From Tetrahymena elliotti 4EA (lineage: Eukaryota; Ciliophora; Oligohymenophorea; Hymenostomatida; Tetrahymenidae), in contig JH720298.1 in the NCBI GenBank assembly GCA_000231825.2, forward strand, positions 563,742-627,741: a DNA stretch of 64,000 nt. Reading direction: 5' to 3'. The position numbers were made by a program, and so were the translations under genes. This document shows positions 38,469-51,028 of this stretch, in pieces. Each line of letters begins with the position of its first letter. Positions within the stretch are counted from its first letter, which is position 1. Under the pieces are notes generated by a model, which had not been told where the DNA came from, did no database searches, and worked only from the letters and a program-made list of their open reading frames with translations.

Positions 38469-39001
38469 GTTATTAATAGGCAAATTAATAAATATAATTC
38501 AGCATAATTACTTAAACTCACTATTATCCAAATTAAGAGCCCTTTTTAAAGATAAAAAATGTAAATTCTTCAAAGAATTTTATTGACAAATAATCAAATA
38601 TCTTCTAAACCTCATTAAACTATTAAATTAATTCCTGAAAATTTTAATGCTAAAAAAAATTAATCCAACATAACATTCAAAAAATTAAGAAAAATAACTT
38701 AGTCAAGAATAAAATATTTTTTATAAGGCATATACTTATTGATTTAACTGGGGTTTCTAATTAATATAAAGGACATTATTGCTTAAATTGTTTAATAAGC
38801 ACATTCAATAATGTGCATCAAAGTGAAAATATTTATTCGAAGGCATGGTTCAATAATTTATTTTATTGCTGTAATTGTAGAAATAGAATTTTTGATAAAG
38901 ATTTAAAAAAATTAATTTTGAATTCTATCTAATCCTAAAGTATAGAATAGTATTATTGTGAAAAATGTAAAAAACCAAATATAATTAAAACCAAGAGATG
39001 A
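36440..39001 (+). pseudogene. Broken paralogue of the pseudo-otubain gene, catalytic segment missing
   Basis: A Q/N-rich frame (36443-37015) is followed, after a TGA and frame change, by YEIKYGQLNKQKIIKIEAS and FFMPQHFV, which match YEIKYGDQNQKN and FMPQTLSQYAEE of the gene at 29246. The next recognisable block, KEIYQQSLIQSLQADIKIFS then MEEELIIPREQDTISNIKMI, matches a point about 200 residues further along that gene. The segment holding the OTU nucleophile region is therefore absent. The remaining parts of the Cys-module region (CVECGKNLEFERDLH, QCCFCQNKDKSK, ICFECTQ, NFCSECLVLPKINL, YYCEKCKK) are present but split by at least three TGA or frame changes (near 37370, 37720, 37920 and 38585). 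It ends at TGA 38999-39001. It is almost certainly non-functional. Confidence 0.75.
38438..38466. repeat. TAAA microsatellite
   Basis: A run of (ATAA/TAAA)n about 28 bp long inside the pseudogene. In code 6 it would encode an I-N-K-Q repeat. Confidence 0.6.
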
Positions 39002-39639
39002 ACTAAACAGTTAACTAGCAAAAATTTATTTGAGTTATTCTTTTTAATCTATTTTATATGATCGAATTTTATCAGTGTGGTAAAGATGCAATTTTTATTT
39101 AGAATGAATTAGTTTAAAAATAAAGATTATTTTTTTATTATTAAAAATCAATTTATAACTGAATAGGTAATTTAATTTTTTTAAACATGAGTGTTTATTA
39201 TTTCATTCATAATAGTTAATTAATTGAGTTAGGAATATAAATATTAAATTTATGTTCCAATAATTCATTAGGTTTTTTTGTAATGTGTCAGTTAACTTCA
39301 GAATGATCTAATTTTAATATTCCTTTTTAGAAAAAAATCATGTATGATTAAAAAAACAGAAAGGAAACCTAAAGAAAAAAATAAATCTATTTTTTTAATT
39401 TGGTATAATTTTAATTAAGATAGTAAATTTTTATTTAAGTGTAAAATTTATTTTAATAAAAATATTCAAGAAATAATAAAAATATTTATAGTTGAGAAAG
39501 AATAAATTTAATATTCTTTTGATAAAAAAAATATCTAATTTCAAATAATGTTGGAGAAATATAATAGGTTGTGATTATTTTTTATTCAAGAGTTAACTAA
39601 ATAATGCAGTCATAAAATAAAATAATAAAATATTTTGAA

Positions 39640-39749
39640 AGAGGGTACTTAACAGGTCCAAATAGTATAAGGAAGAATCCTAAGGAAATAGCAGAAGCGA
39701 TGAAAATAGCTTTAAGCGCAGTGTATATAGCAATATACTATTGAAAAAT
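39640..39749 (+). pseudogene. Helix-turn-helix-like fragment, possible transposon remnant
   Basis: A GC-richer patch reads YFERGYLTGPNSIRKNPKEI then AEAMKIALSAVYIAIYY before TGA. The pattern I-R-K-N-P-x-E-I-A-E-A...S-x-V-Y resembles the N-terminal helix-turn-helix of Tc1/mariner transposases. No DDE motif follows. Identification is tentative. Confidence 0.25.
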
Positions 39750-41359
39750 CTAATAGTTGGGATGAAATACCATTATTTTTGAAATAGGCATATTAAAAAA
39801 TAATTAAATATTTGAAAATAGAAATTTATTATAGACTTTTTATTTATGTAATTAATTTTTTTGATTTAGCTTTATTTTTATGAAGTAGAGTTCCAATAAA
39901 TATTTTTGGCATAATTTTTTGTATTTTTTCAAATTTCAAAAATTTATTTGATAAAAAATAATGAAAAAAACTCATAATTTTAATAATGATTAATTATTAT
40001 AATAATAACTAATATCATTAAAGATAGTCATATAAATTACAATATATAATAAAAATAATATAATTTTTAAATATACTTTTAGTAACTTTAAAATACATGC
40101 CACAACTAGAGTGTATGATTAAATATAATAAAAATAACTAAGTTCTGTTTTAATTTTAAGAAAGCTTTTTTTTTAAATTAAATTTTGGATTTTTCTTTAG
40201 AATTTGCAATTCAAGTGATTAATGTGTAAAATATTTTTCTTAATTAAATTAAAAAGGAGGTTAGATATAACTGAAAATGAAATTTTTTAAGTAAAAAATA
40301 ATTAAAAATTTCATCTTATTTAAAGCTTTAATTAATGAGAAATGTATTTACACAAAATGATAATTTGTCAAAAGTAAAACAAAAAAAGAAAAAAAGAAGA
40401 TTTTTTCAACATAAAACAAGAGATAATTTAACATTTTAAATTTACTAAAAATTTAATTTATTCTCAGAAGACTAAAGGATAAATACTTTTAAGAAATAAT
40501 TTGTTTTTTAGATTTATTTTAAAAATGATTTTTGTTTATTAGACTTTATACTTTAATTTTTTAGATCTATTATTCTAAAATTTTGATTTTGATTACAATT
40601 AGCATTTATCTCTGGGTAATTTTAACTATTTAGAAATAGAGGAATATTCAATAAAATATTAAACAATTTAAAAAGAATATTTCTTTTAGATTAAAAAATA
40701 AATATGGTTTTTTTTTTATTATTACAAAAGATAAAAATTATTTTAAGAAAAACTAAGATATTTTTTACATCTTTTAAATCTATTTTAGAAAGTATCTCCT
40801 CGAAGGTTTTTGTAGAGTCTATCTCGATTTCCTTAGAGTAAACTTTTAGTTTTTTTGTTATAGGTGTTTTAATTAATTTATTAGAATAAAAAATAAATAG
40901 ATGGATTAAAAGTTTTGGTTATTTAAAAAAGTTGCTATAAATATTCTATTGTATTCAATAGATTAGAAATAAAAATATTTTATTGAAAAAACTTTTATAA
41001 AAAATTAATCTATTCTGTGGGGAGATAATTACAATTCAATCTCAGATGTAAGATGTTTGTTAATTCCAAACCTCAACAGAATATAATAAATAAATTAATT
41101 AATAAATACTTCACAAATTTTGAAGAAAAGTAAAAAGTAAATTAAATGATAAAATAAATTACTAATCAAATTCTATTTGTAATATACAGGTCAGATTCTT
41201 CGATTGAAAATCGATTTTCTTTGTTTTCTTGATTTTTGTTGAGATTTGCTTTAAATGCAAAAATAAAACGGCATGTAAATATATTAATAAAACAATTTCT
41301 TATTTATGAAAATAAATGATTTTAATTTATATTTGAAACCATAAACCTATAAAAATAAA

Positions 41360-42180
41360 CTTAAAAATACTCTTCACATAAATTAATAGAGAATAAAAAG
41401 ATCAATAAGGCCCTCAATTTTTTGGAATTACTTTTAGTAAAGAAAGTTAAAAGAGTAGCGACTCTTCAATAAATTCTAGCGGCGAAGCTTTATTTAACAA
41501 CTCAGAGTTAAATTATTTTAAAACAATAAAAAATTATTATTATTCTATAATCAATTGACTACTTTAGTCAATTCAAATCAGGAAATTTATATTATTACTC
41601 CTCCGACACAAGTAACTGCAATTAGGGTATTCCTACAACTAATCAATAAGCTTAATAGAATATTTATAGCTAAATAAATGAGAATTGGTCATAAATAATT
41701 TCTTAAGAAAAAGCAAAACAGTAAAGCAACTTTAATTTAATAGCTTCTTGTATTTAAAATGTATATATGTTTATTGATAAAGATTGATTGGTTCATCTGA
41801 TAATTCTGATGGTGATATTTGTTTGATTAATCAAAAGTAATATATATCTATCTATGTATTTATTAAAATACCAAATTTAAGCCATACTTTTAAAAGAAAT
41901 AGTGAAGAGATGTCATAAATCTGTTTTCTATCTACTGGAGACTAATCTTAGCAGTCTTAATGCAGCTAAAATTAATCATAAAACAGCTCAACAACAAATC
42001 ATATCTCTGTTCTTAAATCATTAAGAGTTGATGAGAATTGGTTTACAATGTAAATTAATTAATGATCAATTTTTAATCTTATAAATTTAATGATTTCTAG
42101 TTATTAAAATGACAAAGACAAGAAGGGTGAAGAGTGTATTGATATGATAGGATTATTGATGGAATAATGTAAATTTAATT
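41360..42180 (+). pseudogene. Exon-like segments of an unrecognised gene or pseudogene
   Basis: Four protein-like plus-strand blocks occur in order: QGPQFFGITFSKES then SSGEALFNNSELNYFK (41405-41520); IDYFSQFKSGNLYYYSSDTS then QINENWSQIIS (41555-41760); KEIVKRCHKSVFYLLETNLS to QELMRIGLQ (41900-42050); and NDKDKKGEECIDMIGLLMEQ (42105-42175). They are separated by AT-rich stretches with GT...AG ends, for example GTAAAT...TTCTAG at 42049-42099. One junction is out of frame by a base, so this is either decayed or my splice choice is wrong. No family recognised. Confidence 0.35.
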
Positions 42181-42864
42181 CATATTTTTTAGTTTAATTA
42201 TTTTATTTTTTACTGTCTGGTAAATAATATAGACAAAATATATTGATATGTTACTTTCACTAGTGTTTGTATGTAAATAAAAGAAAACAACAAACAAATC
42301 TTCTTCTTTCTACAAAAAATACGAATAAAAAATATAAAAAAGCTTAAATATTCTAAAAAATATTTGTTTATTTTGATTTTTGATGAGTTTTTTTAAATTC
42401 ATTTCCAACAAAGACAATTTACAAAATTTTCAAAAACAAACATAAAAAAAAGCAAAAAAAAATTTGAATGCTTAGTTGCTTATTTCTTAACCAATTTATT
42501 AAATTTCAAACATTTTTTTATTGTTTTATTCTAAAAATAGCTCAGATTAACGACAGTCAAAAGCTAAATTTTTTAGATAAGATAGGGATGAACAATAAAT
42601 CATATTAAAAGAATTGACCATATTATTACTATTATTATTATTTTATTCTATAGCTATTAAATGTTTGTATGCTCATAATAGTACTTTCTTTCTTTATTTT
42701 TTTCATAATAACAATACAAAATTTGTAAAATATTTTTTTAATAAAAAGTAAATACTTTGCTGATAGATAAATATTCAACCTTTTTTAAATTATTTATTTG
42801 TTATTCACTAAATAGTTATAGTTAGTTGTTTGTTATTTATTATAAGTAAGAATATTTATTTATC

Positions 42865-45430
42865 ATGGAATAGTTAGTAGATTTGTTTGGTTACTAGCTG
42901 ACAAAGCATTAGTATGATAATATAACAGCAAACGAGTAAGAATTATAGTAGTTCTTGCAGATTATCTCCTAAAAGATTAATTAGAAAGGGCCTGAATATT
43001 TCTAAAAGATTAGAATATAGCTAAAATCATAATTACAATCTTTTTAGCAATTAATTAGAGTAGAAGAATACGCTTTTCAAAAATTGTCAAATAAATAGCT
43101 TAAGCAGGGATATACTGATGTAAGTAAGCAATATCCCTACTTGATTAAGGTGAGAGGAGATGGAAATTGCTTTTATCGAGCTGCGATGATTGGAATTTTG
43201 ATATCAATTATTCAAAAAAATAAAAATGAATTATTTAGAATATTAATCAGATAAATATAATAAACAGATAAATTCGTGTATTAATTAAAAGACGAGCAAA
43301 TGTCAATACAAGAAACAGATATTGGGCTGATTCTAGTGAAATTTTTTACATAGATCCTGATATAAAAAACAATAAATAACAAGTTTAGCATTCTTTAGCT
43401 GCTTGCAGAAATTAATGATTTTCCAGAAATAGATTTAAGTTTGATCATATTTTGTAGGAATTTTGTACATAAATATTTTGAAAAGTCTTTAAAAGACCCT
43501 CAATATAATTAATTTATTGGTGATGATATGAAAACCAAAATTCCTTTTTCCTTATGCGTTATTGGTGAACAGGCAGAAGACGTAATTATTCCCATATCTG
43601 CTGATGTATTTTTTAAAAAAATTAAATATTCTAATTTGTTAATTTTATCTTTAATAATCAAGGCTTTTTCCTATAACATAGTCATATAAAATCTCTACAT
43701 AGACAAGAATGACAAACTATATACAGATTAAATTTAATATAAGCCCAATATTGGTAATCCATTTGATACTATTATTTTGTGCTACACCCAAAGCCATTTT
43801 GATCTTCTTCTCTCATCGGACTAATCTTAGATATTTTAAAACTACCCATAGATCTAATTAAATAGTAAATTCATTCTTAAGATTATGAACTCACAAAGAA
43901 TATTGAAAGATGAGCTGATTGATAAAGAGTTAGAATAAGATGAAATTGAAAAGGAAAAAAAATCATAGTTATGTAAATACTATTAATTCATAAATGTTAT
44001 TTAATTGCATGTATTAATATAGTTTATTAATAGCAATTGTATAAAGATGATTATGAAAATGGCATTGGCAATTATGAGAATAATAAATAGCATCAAAGTA
44101 TCAGCTAAAAAAAAGTAGACAAGTGTAAAAAGTAGATTCAAAAAGGGGGGAAAAATAAAGAGAAGGAGGAGAAGGAAAATCATAGAGAAAGCAGTAATCA
44201 AAATGATGAGTACTATTCAGAAAAAAAATAAAAGAGTAAATTAAAATTTTATTAAAAAAGCCAAATAAAAAATTTACTTGATGTATTTGATTGATTAGGT
44301 GAAAAGAAGAAATTGAGCTTTTACTAAAGGCTAAAGTCATTTAAGAAATGTTTTGAAAGCAAATAGGAATCAAAAGAAGAGCAAAAATGGAAATGTTTGG
44401 AGTGTCAGAAAGAATTTATTTCTAATTAAGAAGAGGAAATGAGCAAAGCCTTTCTATGTGATAATTGTTATTAATTGCAAAGCAATCAGTTAAGTATTAG
44501 TAAATATTAAATATTCTAAATTGTTTTTATTTAATTTTAGATTAAATCCTTTAAAGGTGGTTTTATTTTAATTTGATCTTTTTATCTATTTTATTAGTTC
44601 GTTAAGACAATGATAAGAAAAAGTCAAATATTGAATCCTAAAGAGTTTGCAATCTATGTGAGAGTGAGTTAGAATTAGATGAAAACTTTCATAGTGATGA
44701 TATTTGCAAATAATGTATAAAAATTCAGCTTCTGACAAATTATAAATAAAATGATTGTATTTCATGTAAAAAAGAAGCTCAAATTAAAATTGAGAGTCCT
44801 ATTTATAATGATTTTTAACTAGGAATATGCTATGAATGTGTGAGAGAGAACTTCATCTTATTTAAAGATCAATAGAAATTAGATACTCTCAGAGTTTTCT
44901 TAAAAGGCTTATAAGCATATATTGTATTTAATGTGAATGAGGAAATTTCAAAATAAATAAACATGTACTAAAGTGGCATAGCTAGCATTGAATAAGATAA
45001 AAATTAGCCTTCATGTTTCTTTTGTATGGAGTCAGGAGATTAGTTTTTATATGAGACAGCCAACCCATAAATCCAAATATGCATAAATTGCTTCAAATCT
45101 TAAGAGTATAGGCAAATTAAAGACAGTGCCTAAGATGAATAAATTTAGAACATTTTATGGTAAATAATTAACTAATTAAATGTATCGACATGCTTTATAT
45201 GTTTTGATCCTATTGATGAAGAAAGCAAAGACGATATCAAAGTTTAAGACATTATAAGGGAATCATCAATTTAAATATGTCTAAAGTGTTAAAAAGAAGG
45301 AATTATTGTTTTCGATCAAGACCAAAACATTTCAGCATTCAGTAGCTATTTAAATCATCCTTTAAATATTATTCTTAAAGAGGAGGATTAGCAATAACTT
45401 AAATAACTTTTTCAAAGCATATTAAATTGA
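42865..45430 (+). CDS. Otubain-like (OTU, C65-like) cysteine protease with five paired C-x2-C modules, 765 aa
   Basis: Otubains are deubiquitinating cysteine proteases. Model: join 42865-43605, 43663-43972, 44023-44235, 44299-44499, 44598-45430. Introns are 57, 50, 63 and 98 nt with GT...AG ends; a 41-nt alternative exists for the last. The nucleophile motif VRGDGNCFYRAAMIGILISI gives Asp99 and Cys102. EIDLSLIIFCRNFVHKYF and EDVIIPISAD match the otubain helical region, and YTQSHFDLLL supplies His292. After an acidic/basic linker come five C-x2-C...C-x2-C modules (CLECQ...CDNC; CNLCE...CKQC; CISCK...CYEC; CFFCM...CINC; CFICF...CLKC), which probably bind zinc. The first intron position is shared with the paralogues at 45701 and 54459. 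The next gene starts 270 bp downstream on the same strand. The catalytic motifs are intact, so activity is likely. Confidence 0.9.
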
Positions 45431-45700
45431 ATTTTATGTGATAAATAAACAAATCTAAATAAATGCTTTATTATTTATTCATATCATTTTAATTAGTTAT
45501 TAAGTTAAGCTTAAGAAATATCACAAAAATGTTAATTAAGATATGTATTTGATTTGTTGTTTTCAATTAATTATTTTAGATATAATTCATTCATTAATTT
45601 GATTTTCAAATTATTTAATTTCTAAATAACACAATAAACTATTTATTTCTTTCAATTTTTAGCTGCAGCTGTTTGAATTTAAGCAAAATATTTTAGAGAA

Positions 45701-48700
45701 ATGGAGTAGAAGATAAGCATTTTTGGAAAAACTTACTCTCTTCAGTTTTTTGAGGAGGTTTTCAGCAATTAATAGATCAAAAATATTATTTTATAAGCAA
45801 GTTAGAGAGGGACTAGTCCAAATTTCGATATTTAGAAGATGAGGAGAACAGTCAACTAAAAGATAGAGAGCTTAGTAGAAATAGGAACATTTTAGCACTT
45901 TTTAGATAAGCAAGCTTAATAATAAGATAAAACTGAAGCATATCAATTAGTAGCCTAGACTTTTCCTGTGTAATTAGTTGTAAGAGGGGATGGAAATTGC
46001 TTTTATCGTTCTTTTATAGTCAATTACATTTTTAAGATAGTATTTTATTAGTTGAAAGAAGAACTATTTTAGCTAATTGCGAAAATATGGAATTTTTAAC
46101 AATATCAAATTAAATTTGAACACAATTCTGTGAAAATAAATTCTGAAGAGTTTAAAGTACTCTCTATTCGCTTCCTCTTTGATGTATTTATGAAAAAAGC
46201 ATAAAATTAAATAAATTTAACTTTATTCATAAATTAATACAACAACTAACCAGAAGTTGATCTGAGTTTTATTGTAATTTGCAGAAACTTCATCAACAAT
46301 TACTTCTCAAGAAATCTTAGAAATCCCTCTAAATTAGGTTTTATAGATGAACAAGACTAAGTTGAAATTCCTGTTCTTCTAGAAACATATGGATCTGAAG
46401 CATAAAATACAATCATTCCTCTTTCTGCAAATGTAGATAATTTTATTTGTTTAAAATTAAGGTTATTTATTTAATCATAAAAATATTTTAAAATAGGCTT
46501 TTAACAATGTGAAATTGAATTTTTAGAATTTATATAGAGACTTAGTTGCGAAAAAATTCTAAACCAGACTTGATGTGTATAACGATTAGAGTGCGAAATT
46601 AAATGTTTAAAATTAAGTAAGTGTAGATGTTTTATTCACCAAAGGTCACTACAATATTATTTTCGATTCACAATTTTCCTAGCAATTTTGTTAAGACATA
46701 GTTTCATAGAAAAAAGAAGAAAATTAAAGCATCATATCTTCAGTTTCTAGCAAATTATTTAATATCTTTGTGTCAAAGCAACCTGAATCATAGAAAATTC
46801 AGCAAAATTCTCAAAATTAACCATTTATTTAAAGCTAATTTTAGAATTAAAATTAAGAAAATAATTCTCATTTATATTAAAGTAATTTATCAGTAAGTAG
46901 CGATAGCAACCAAAGACAAAGAAATATAGATAACTCATAACTGAAAAGTTAATCTGCTATAAGCTAGAGTTCTAGTTCAAGCAAACTGTAATCATAATCT
47001 TCAGGAGTTAAGAAGAACCCATTTGAAATTAATAATTCATAAATAAAATAAAATAGTAATAGTTTTAATATTTAAGATTAAACTAATAGTAATCTCAATA
47101 GCAGTTAAATTAGTTAAATATAACAATATTAGAATATTTCAAAATAACCAGAGCAATCTTATGAAATCACGAACTACTTTTACAGTCCCCCTTTGAATAC
47201 ACTAGCTAATAAATAAATTAATAGTTAACAGTAATACCAACCATAACAAAATATAAATCAATAGAATTTATTATAGTAAAATATTAACTTAAAGAGTACC
47301 TCATAATAAGGCATTAACAGAAATAAATAAAACTCTCAGACTAATCTCTCTTAAAATATTAAAAATTATTAAAATTAAAATATCTTGCAGAATAATAATA
47401 ATAAGACTTAAGTTGAAAACTAAGGATCTACTTTTTCTGCTTTGAATCCTGGATTAGAAATTGATGAAAATGCTTTCTAAAAAAATAAAAAGAGAAATGA
47501 AGAAATAGCTAAACCAGCTTTGGGTAAAAGAAATAGCTGTGATATATGCAGTCAAAGTAGAAACACATATGACTTGCTTTATATTTGCATTTGCCAGGAT
47601 TGCATAATTACAAATTTACTAAATTTAAAAGAGCCTAGCTTGTAAATTTTAGCTGATTTATTCAGATTAGTTAAGAATGATAAATTTTGTTTAACCTGCT
47701 TTTCTAACATTCCTTATACTGTCAGCATAGAATCATAAAACAGCACAGACGCTTTTAAACTTATTTGTGGAAACTGTTAAAAAAATGATTATGTTCCTAA
47801 CTTTTTTGTAAAATTATCAAATTTTATGTAAGAATATAGTGTTTAGCTGAATGATGTTGTTTCAAAATAAAAATAAATATTTAAGAATTGGGAATAGTCG
47901 TAGTAAGAATCAAAATAGAATTAAAATATACTGTCTGTGTCGTACATCTTTTAAACTATTAAAGATCTAGTGTAAAATGAAAATAGGTTAAACAATAACA
48001 CTTATAGAGTTAACTTGTAAAATTCTATGAGAAATAAAACCGATGCTTAGAGAGATAGCTTAATTGAATTTCTTACTTAAACAAACAGATTTAAAGATTT
48101 CTGCTTTGTGTGTGAATCTAATGTAGCTAAATCATTTGAGTTGCCTTTATAGAATGGAGGTACAATTAGACTGTGTGTTGAATGCATTCACGAAATAGAA
48201 AATATATATACTGCAGTCATTAAAAATAATGGCCTTACCTATTTATATTGCAGCTTAATAGATCAAAAGGTTATTCTCCATATGCAAAATTAAAATCTAT
48301 CATACTACTTTAACATTAAAAAGCATTGTTATAACTGCCTTGAATAAGCATATTTTCCCTTTTAAGTGTCTAAAAATTATTAATTATGTTTTAATTGTCT
48401 TTCTAATTAGTAAGAATACTTGAAAAATGATGACAAACTTGTTGCTTTGGTGAAAAAGTAAACTAAATAATTCTAGAAATGCTTAGGATGCTTCTAAAAT
48501 GTGAATGTTGAGGACACTAAAATAGACAGATCTATGTATTTATGTTATGTCTGCTCAAATTATAGCATAGTCAAAGATCCTAATTCCAATTGTTACTAGG
48601 TACTCAATAGAGTCTACAATCGTCATTTTAAAGTTTAAGAAAATGAAATATGTGATTATTTTATTGATGAAAAGGAAAACGTTGTTTTTTTGACAGAATC

Positions 48701-49106
48701 ATCATCTGAGAATGAACCCACCTCTCTCGTTTAGCAAGAAAACTATGACCTAGAATTACTGAAATAAAAAATATTAGATTGTCCAAAATGTAATTATGAC
48801 TAATTACCTAAAAGGCTTTTTGACTCTATTTAATGTACTTGCAAATTTGAACATAATTTAAGCAACAAAACGATCTCTGTAGAAGAAGGATAGCAAGTAT
48901 ACTGTTTATTCTGCAATAGCTACATTAATGATAAAGAAAATAATTTAAGTCACCATTCTCTCTCAGCAAAGAGTATAATTCAGCATTTTAACTCTTCAGA
49001 AATAAATGTAAAATACTTCTTCAAAAACAAAATTAAGCTTGTAAGATGTGGTAATTGTAAGCATTTGCAATCAATTTAAGAATAATACTCAGACTATTAA
49101 TTTTGA
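45701..49106 (+). CDS. Otubain-like cysteine protease with about seven paired C-x2-C modules, 1113 aa
   Basis: Exons 45701-46432 and 46497-49106, joined across a 64-nt intron (46433-46496, GTAGAT...AATAG). Both exons are phase 0, and the join restores TIIPLSAN-AFNNVKLNFQNL. The nucleophile motif VRGDGNCFYRSFIVNYIF gives Asp97 and Cys100, and LFTKGHYNIIFDSQFSQQF gives His295. The otubain helical block EVDLSFIVICRNFINNYFS is present. Residues ~330-570 are a Ser/Asn/Gln-rich linker. The C-terminal ~550 residues carry about seven C-x2-C pairs with a partner pair 13-40 residues on (CDICSQ...CQDC; CLTCFS...CGNC; CFVCES...CVEC; CYNCLE...CFNC; CLGCFQ...CYVC; CPKCNY...; CLFCNS...CGNC). This suggests repeated zinc-binding modules. 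No membrane segment is seen. It is adjacent to the gene at 42865 in the same direction, as expected from tandem duplication. Confidence 0.9.
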
Positions 49107-49516
49107 TGAGAAACTTACAAAACAAATAAATAGAAAAATGAATTGAAAAAAATTATGATAAAAATTAAATTTATTTTTAATTAGTTATTTTATTTATTGT
49201 AAACTATCAGTTCTTAAATTAATTACAAATATCAACTAACAAAATTTATTAAGTTCCAAAAGTTACAAAAATTTAAAAATTTATTTTTTGGAAAAATACT
49301 GAATTGAATGAAGAACTGAGGTAACTTGAATTAAAAAGTTATCTAATCTATCTAAATAATTTTCACCTTTTATTTAATTCATATTTAGATGAAATCTTTA
49401 TTTGTTAATTACAATCAAATTACTCATTATTATATTAATTAATTTACCTCAATTTGATGGCAAATATTTCAAAACTAATTGTAAATATCTTTCAATTCAA
49501 ACTATCAGACTTTAAA
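49107..49516. other. Intergenic spacer
   Basis: AT-rich sequence following the otubain-like gene. No feature seen. Confidence 0.5.
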
Positions 49517-49747
49517 ATGTTAGCTTTTAATTTATTAAATCGATTAATCAAAGTCGTCAATAATTTTTCATCTTTATAAAGATCATTAAATACTAGCCTT
49601 GGATTGGTTATCATGCAATATTCGACTTTATTGTAGAAGGCTATTCCAGAAAGGGACTTGGCAAATATTGCTTAGTTGATATAATTATATTCCTTGGTAA
49701 AGCTTCTTTACTAAGTGCAAGTTAGGGTGACATAATTATTTGTTTGA
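49517..49747 (+). CDS. Possible small gene or exon, 76 codons
   Basis: ATG 49517 to TGA 49745-49747 encodes MLAFNLLNRLIKVVNNFSSL... with QKAIPERDLANIAQLIQL. The patch 49600-49800 is clearly GC-richer than its surroundings. A second plus-strand frame over the same bases also reads like protein (WIGYHAIFDFIVEGYSRKGL), and it could be an exon following the ACTAG at 49595-49599. Only one can be real. Family unknown. Confidence 0.3.
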
Positions 49748-50371
49748 ATAATTTAAGGCTGATGTTATCAGCTATTTGTGAGTTGGAGCAAAGAACATAA
49801 ATTTTTTAATAAATGAGTTAATTTATTAATTTTTTTCAATAATTTCTAATAGATTTATTCTCTTCCTATTTAAATTAAATATAATCTTTTAGTAAGTATT
49901 TCTGCCTTGATAAAATATTCTGAAATCGTATTATATGTATGCTTCTTTGAAATAATTTAAATAGAGTATCATAAATTCTTAGATTTGAATTTCGGTCATT
50001 CACTTATGGAATTTTTTTTTAATTTACCTAACATGAACATTTTTTAGATCTTTTTCTTCTCAAGAAAAAAAGCGATTTAGTCAATATAAAGTAGTCAATT
50101 CAATAGAATCTGATCCATATTTTTTAGGTTGCATATAAATCAAATATTATTAATAAGTAAATATTATCATACTCAGTATGCCAGATCCAAATGCTATATG
50201 TTCTCCTCTATACAAAGGATACTCTTTTATTGTATAAAAAGCATTAAAAATAACAAAAGAATATTTTAATCACAAAAAGTATTGAATTTTAGAAGTAAAA
50301 AAAAGCTTGGTCCTAACTCAATTAAAACACTTTTTTGTAGAAAAATTTAGCAATAAAAAGAAATAATCAAG
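49748..50371. other. Intergenic spacer
   Basis: AT-rich. It contains a 35-codon frame from ATG 50177 (MPDPNAICSPLYKG) that could be an upstream exon of the next feature, but this is not supportable alone. Confidence 0.35.
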
Positions 50372-51028
50372 ATGAATCAGGTAAAAATTGAATCAATTAA
50401 TCCAAAAAATAGTGAAAATATAGTAGAGCCAAATATAGCATAAAATTTTACAGATATTTTAGTAGTTACTGTAAACAGAACAATCAAAATAGAAAAATAG
50501 ACAATACTTTTTCCCAAAAGAAACAAATGTAATTAATAAATTACAATATAAAAAAAGAAATTCACGCTATTGAAAAATTAAAGAAACAGATTTTACCCCA
50601 CTTCCCAGCCAATCCTTTAATTTTACCCGAACTTGTAAAGTATATTTAAAAATATCTCTTCTAATCTATCATTGGATCAGCAAAAAAGTAACAAAGTTTC
50701 TCTCATCTCTAGTTAATTTTAATTTCATTATATTGAAGTACAAGGCTAGAAACCAAATATATTTCAGCTAAATAATTTTTTTACGATTATATTACAAAAT
50801 AATTAAAATTTATAATTCTTCAAATCTACATTAGGAAAATTTAATTAAAAGAATTTCACAGGATCAATAAATAAGAAATTATTAAATCCTTTTTGTATTC
50901 TTCCTCTTCAAATAAAATTATTATTTTCATAAATTATGCAGTTACAAATTGAAAAATAAAGAAAAATTGATTAGTATTTATTTAGCTTTTAAATTAAAAT
51001 AATTTATATTCTGTGCAGCAACAATTGA
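50372..51028 (+). CDS. Possible gene of unknown function, splice structure uncertain
   Basis: ATG 50372 opens MNQVKIESINPKNSENIVEP and the frame stays open to TGA 51026-51028 (218 codons). From about 50560 a different frame reads better (IHAIEKLKKQILPHFPANPL then ILPELVKYIQKYLFQSIIGS). The two would join across a GTAATT...AAAAAG stretch of only 29 nt, shorter than every other intron in this window, so either a very short intron or a frameshift is involved. No motif identifies it. It may be a remnant. Confidence 0.35.

Larger units (their letters stand above)
39002..42864. other. Gene-poor region between the pseudogene and the otubain gene at 42865
   Basis: 3.9 kb, mostly AT-rich. It contains two weak coding-like islands, listed separately at 39640-39749 and 41360-42180. 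Nothing else is recognised. Confidence 0.4.

Noticed and set aside
44001..44340. Hydrophobic minus-strand frames
   Set aside because: Antisense to the Lys/Glu-rich linker exons of the otubain gene at 42865.
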